From the NCBI GenBank assembly GCA_000787465.1, contig JSYX01000194.1:1-57012 (forward strand): a DNA stretch of 57,012 nt, read 5' to 3'. This DNA is from Thermomucor indicae-seudaticae. Lineage: Eukaryota; Mucoromycota; Mucoromycetes; Mucorales; Lichtheimiaceae. The notes below the pieces were generated by a model. That model was not told the origin of the DNA. It made no database searches and saw nothing but the letters and a program-made list of their open reading frames with translations. A program made the translations under genes and the position numbers. Each line of letters begins with the position of its first letter. Position 1 is the first letter of the stretch. This document shows positions 54,809 through 57,012 of the stretch, in pieces.

Positions 54809-56720
54809 CTAGACAAGCCTATAGTATCGCATGATGATCGTTGATACCACACAAAACACAATAATCGTAATTGTTATTCCCGTGAACCATTTCAAGTCAT
54901 TCTGCGTGTGCGGTGAATTAGCATCAAAACTTCCATATCGGAACTACTACCACTACTCACCTGCTCTTGACCTGGAACCAGTACATTCATTCCCCATAAA
55001 CCGGTGACCAAGTTCATGGGAATCAAAACACTTCCCAGCGCTGTCAACTTGGACAGCACGTCATTCATTTCATTGTTGGTCTATAAACCGCAGTAGGTCT
55101 ATACAAGCCCAGGCCTATCATCACCACCCCTTCCTTTTTCCTTTTACTTTACCTGTGTCATTTCAATGGATATCTGGGCTAAATAGTTGGAATGTGATCT
55201 TGATGAAATCTTTTCATAGTGGTTGAGGGATTGCAGCATGGTAATAATATGGTCTTGAACATCGCCGAGATAGAGTGCCACCTCGGCACTCAGTGCAGGT
55301 CGCTGATTGTCGGTCGGCTTGGCTTCTCCTCGTTTGACAAGTGTCTTGACCACATCGGCCTTGGCCACTAGTAGTCGAAGTAAACCCATCATCCGCTTAC
55401 GGCAATAACCGATGCGCCGTAGCATATCGGACTGCTCCGACTCCTTCAGGATCAACACCAGCTCGTCAATCGAGTCCACTTCGAACTCAATGTCACGGAT
55501 CAACGGTGCGAATGAGTCCGTGATATCGTCTAGTAATCCGTAACATATCCAGTCTAACACCGTACGTTATCACTTTTTGTTCTTTATCCTGATTTGGTTC
55601 TTTATTATTACCCGGTGTAACGTTGATATAATCACGAAGCTGCTTGATCCGTTTGCGCACATTGTGCGGGTGAGGCATTGGCCGAAAATGAAACTTGAAC
55701 ACGGAGGTTAGGTGGCTGACGCCAGGAGCAAGAAGAGCAGCTTACCGTCAGTACACCTTCTTGCAAGACGACAATGTACAAACTGAGAGGCTGCAAGTAA
55801 TTGACCGAATACTGGTCCTGTTCAAAGCTTCGAAAGCAAATGAAATAGTAGCTTTTAAACACTTCGCATTTCTCGCGCTGTTCTTCCATGCTGATATCTT
55901 CGACGGTGAGCGGATGAATATGGAACGTTTGAGCCAGGATCTTCATTTCCGCATCGGTGGGTGAGAGGATGTCTAACCAGAAACAGCCCTTTTGCAAGAT
56001 ATCGCCCAAGTACTGACCATCCGGCGGGATCTCAGCCAGCGATCGGGCGTGTGTTGACGAAGCCGCAGCCGACGAGTACAGTGTGATCCGGGAAAAGTCG
56101 GATTCTCTACTTGGAGAAGGGTGCTTCATGCGGTCGCCATAAAAGCTGTATCGATGACCATTGGGTGGTGTTGTTGGTGGTGGTGCTGCTGCGGAGGTTC
56201 GCCGCTGCTGCTGCTGCTGCTTTTGTTGTCCAGCATCCAATTCTTGCTTCTCCTTTGTGACGTAGTCATCCAGACACTCGTAATCGACTTTTTCTTCTTC
56301 TTCTTCTCCCTCTTGTCGCTGTTTGCTGCGTGGCGGGAAACACACGTCTTCTTCAACGGACGCCTGACGTTCACCACCTTCCGTTGTTTCGGCGTCGGAT
56401 GTGTACGCCGCCTCGGTGGGTTGTCGCTCGCCACCTCCTCCCATATGGATTCGTACGTCGTCCATATCCGATGGCGACTCGACAAAATGCTGCTTAAATT
56501 ATGAGCGTCATTCTACTAGCCAGTCTTTTATGTGAACACTTTCCTCGGTAGAAGTACCGAGTGCGGAATAACGGCCGGGGTGTCCTCCGCCTGAAAAGAA
56601 GAGATTCAATGGAGAGTACGAATTAGCACGTTGAACGCCATTGGGCGGCGATGAAGACCCATTGCGATGATCGTGATTTGTGTGTCGTGTGCGAGCTGGG
56701 CGATGTCGACGTCTAGCCAT
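54809..56720 (-). CDS. CorA-family Mg2+ transporter (Alr1/Mnr2 type)
   Basis: Eukaryotic CorA-like magnesium channel of the plasma membrane or vacuole. A long low-complexity N-terminus (Glu-rich, poly-Gln, Pro/Ala) is followed by the CorA soluble domain: KGCFWLDILSPTDAEMKILA, FHIHPLTVEDISMEEQREKC, YYFICFRSFEQDQ, LYIVVLQEGVLT, FHFRPMPHPHNVRKRIKQLR, DWICYGLLDDITDSFAPLIR, a long helix with ESEQSDMLRRIGYCRKRMMG, then the first pore helix GSVLIPMNLVTGLWGMNVLV containing the invariant GMN motif, and the second membrane helix ITITIIVFCVVSTII before the stop. The first exon is uncertain: MARRRHRPARTRHT at 56720 is the likely start, but its junction with MDDVRIHMGG is not clear and a start at 56465 is possible. 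Confidence 0.88.
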
Positions 56721-57012
56721 ACAATAGTTGTCAAACGGAAGATCAGAAACAGAGCCGCGCGCACGGATCACCACACCCCACAGTCACATGCATAAACGTC
56801 AACGTTACTGTATTTATTGCGAGGTAAATCTTAACATTGTAAAGCAACATGAAGTTTTTAGCGCGCAAAAAAGGAAAGCCGTAACTTGCAAAAATGGAAA
56901 CTGCGCAACATAACAGTTTTTTTCCTCTTCGTTGTTTGTCTTTATGAACGTTGAGGCTTAATGAGCATGACGCATTCAGTTCGCGTGAGGGAACGATGAA
57001 AGGTCTTTCAAG
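56721..57012. other. Right-end flank
   Basis: Less than 300 bp upstream of the CorA gene to the end of the window; AT-rich and without a recognisable gene. It probably contains the CorA promoter. Confidence 0.4.

Noticed and set aside
1..57012. CRISPR arrays, bacterial operons or prophage
   Set aside because: No regularly spaced direct repeats; genes are intron-rich and eukaryotic.

Overview
This window looks like nuclear DNA of an early-diverging filamentous fungus, most probably a member of Mucoromycota (Mucorales-like). The genes are split by many short introns (mostly about 45-80 nt, GTAAGT-type donors). Products include fungal-type proteins (low-affinity SPX phosphate transporter, allantoicase, Alr1/Mnr2-type CorA, mitoribosomal mL60) alongside proteins usually thought of as animal- or amoeba-like (Integrator INTS4, an AIFM1-type oxidoreductase, DHTKD1, an NFKBIL1-like protein, and a response-regulator/cAMP-phosphodiesterase fusion). 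No taxon is proven by the sequence alone. Identifications rest on reading translated exons and recognising family motifs; no search was run.

Left part (1-12.6 kb): a small unknown helical gene, a zinc alcohol dehydrogenase with a 21-nt micro-exon and one apparent frameshift, cytosolic-type histidyl-tRNA synthetase, a coiled-coil protein, a 164-bp TA-flanked MITE, and an intact SPX-domain phosphate transporter. From 12.6 to 20 kb the genes are sparse: a decayed Tc1 transposase, a small secreted protein, profilin, an NFKBIL1-like protein, and long stretches without recognisable genes.

The middle part (20-41.3 kb) is dense housekeeping DNA: a C2H2 zinc-finger protein, DHTKD1, CCT8, RRP1, mL60, IMPACT/YIH1, RAI1/DXO, INTS4, an SNF5/SFH1 chromatin-remodelling subunit, a 571-residue membrane-associated orphan, and a tiny complex I subunit (NDUFB2-like). 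Several pairs are divergent with promoters of about 145-160 bp (RRP1/mL60, INTS4/SNF5), and several are tightly convergent (mL60/IMPACT 29 bp apart).

41.3-46.8 kb is an accessory island. It holds an 813-bp non-autonomous DNA transposon with a 79-bp inverted-repeat element nested inside it, and a broken, intron-containing segmental copy of the phosphate transporter and its 5' flank (inverted relative to the parent at 10 kb), itself interrupted by insertions that include a (TCGAG)n fold-back. Short direct repeats follow.

The right end (46.8-57 kb) carries an AIFM1-like mitochondrial oxidoreductase, the RegA-like receiver-phosphodiesterase gene, allantoicase and a CorA-family Mg2+ transporter. 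The most notable systems-level observations are the receiver-PDE fusion, which would couple a phosphorelay directly to cAMP breakdown, and a fungal INTS4 gene lying next to RAI1, two functions connected to processing of RNA polymerase II transcript ends.
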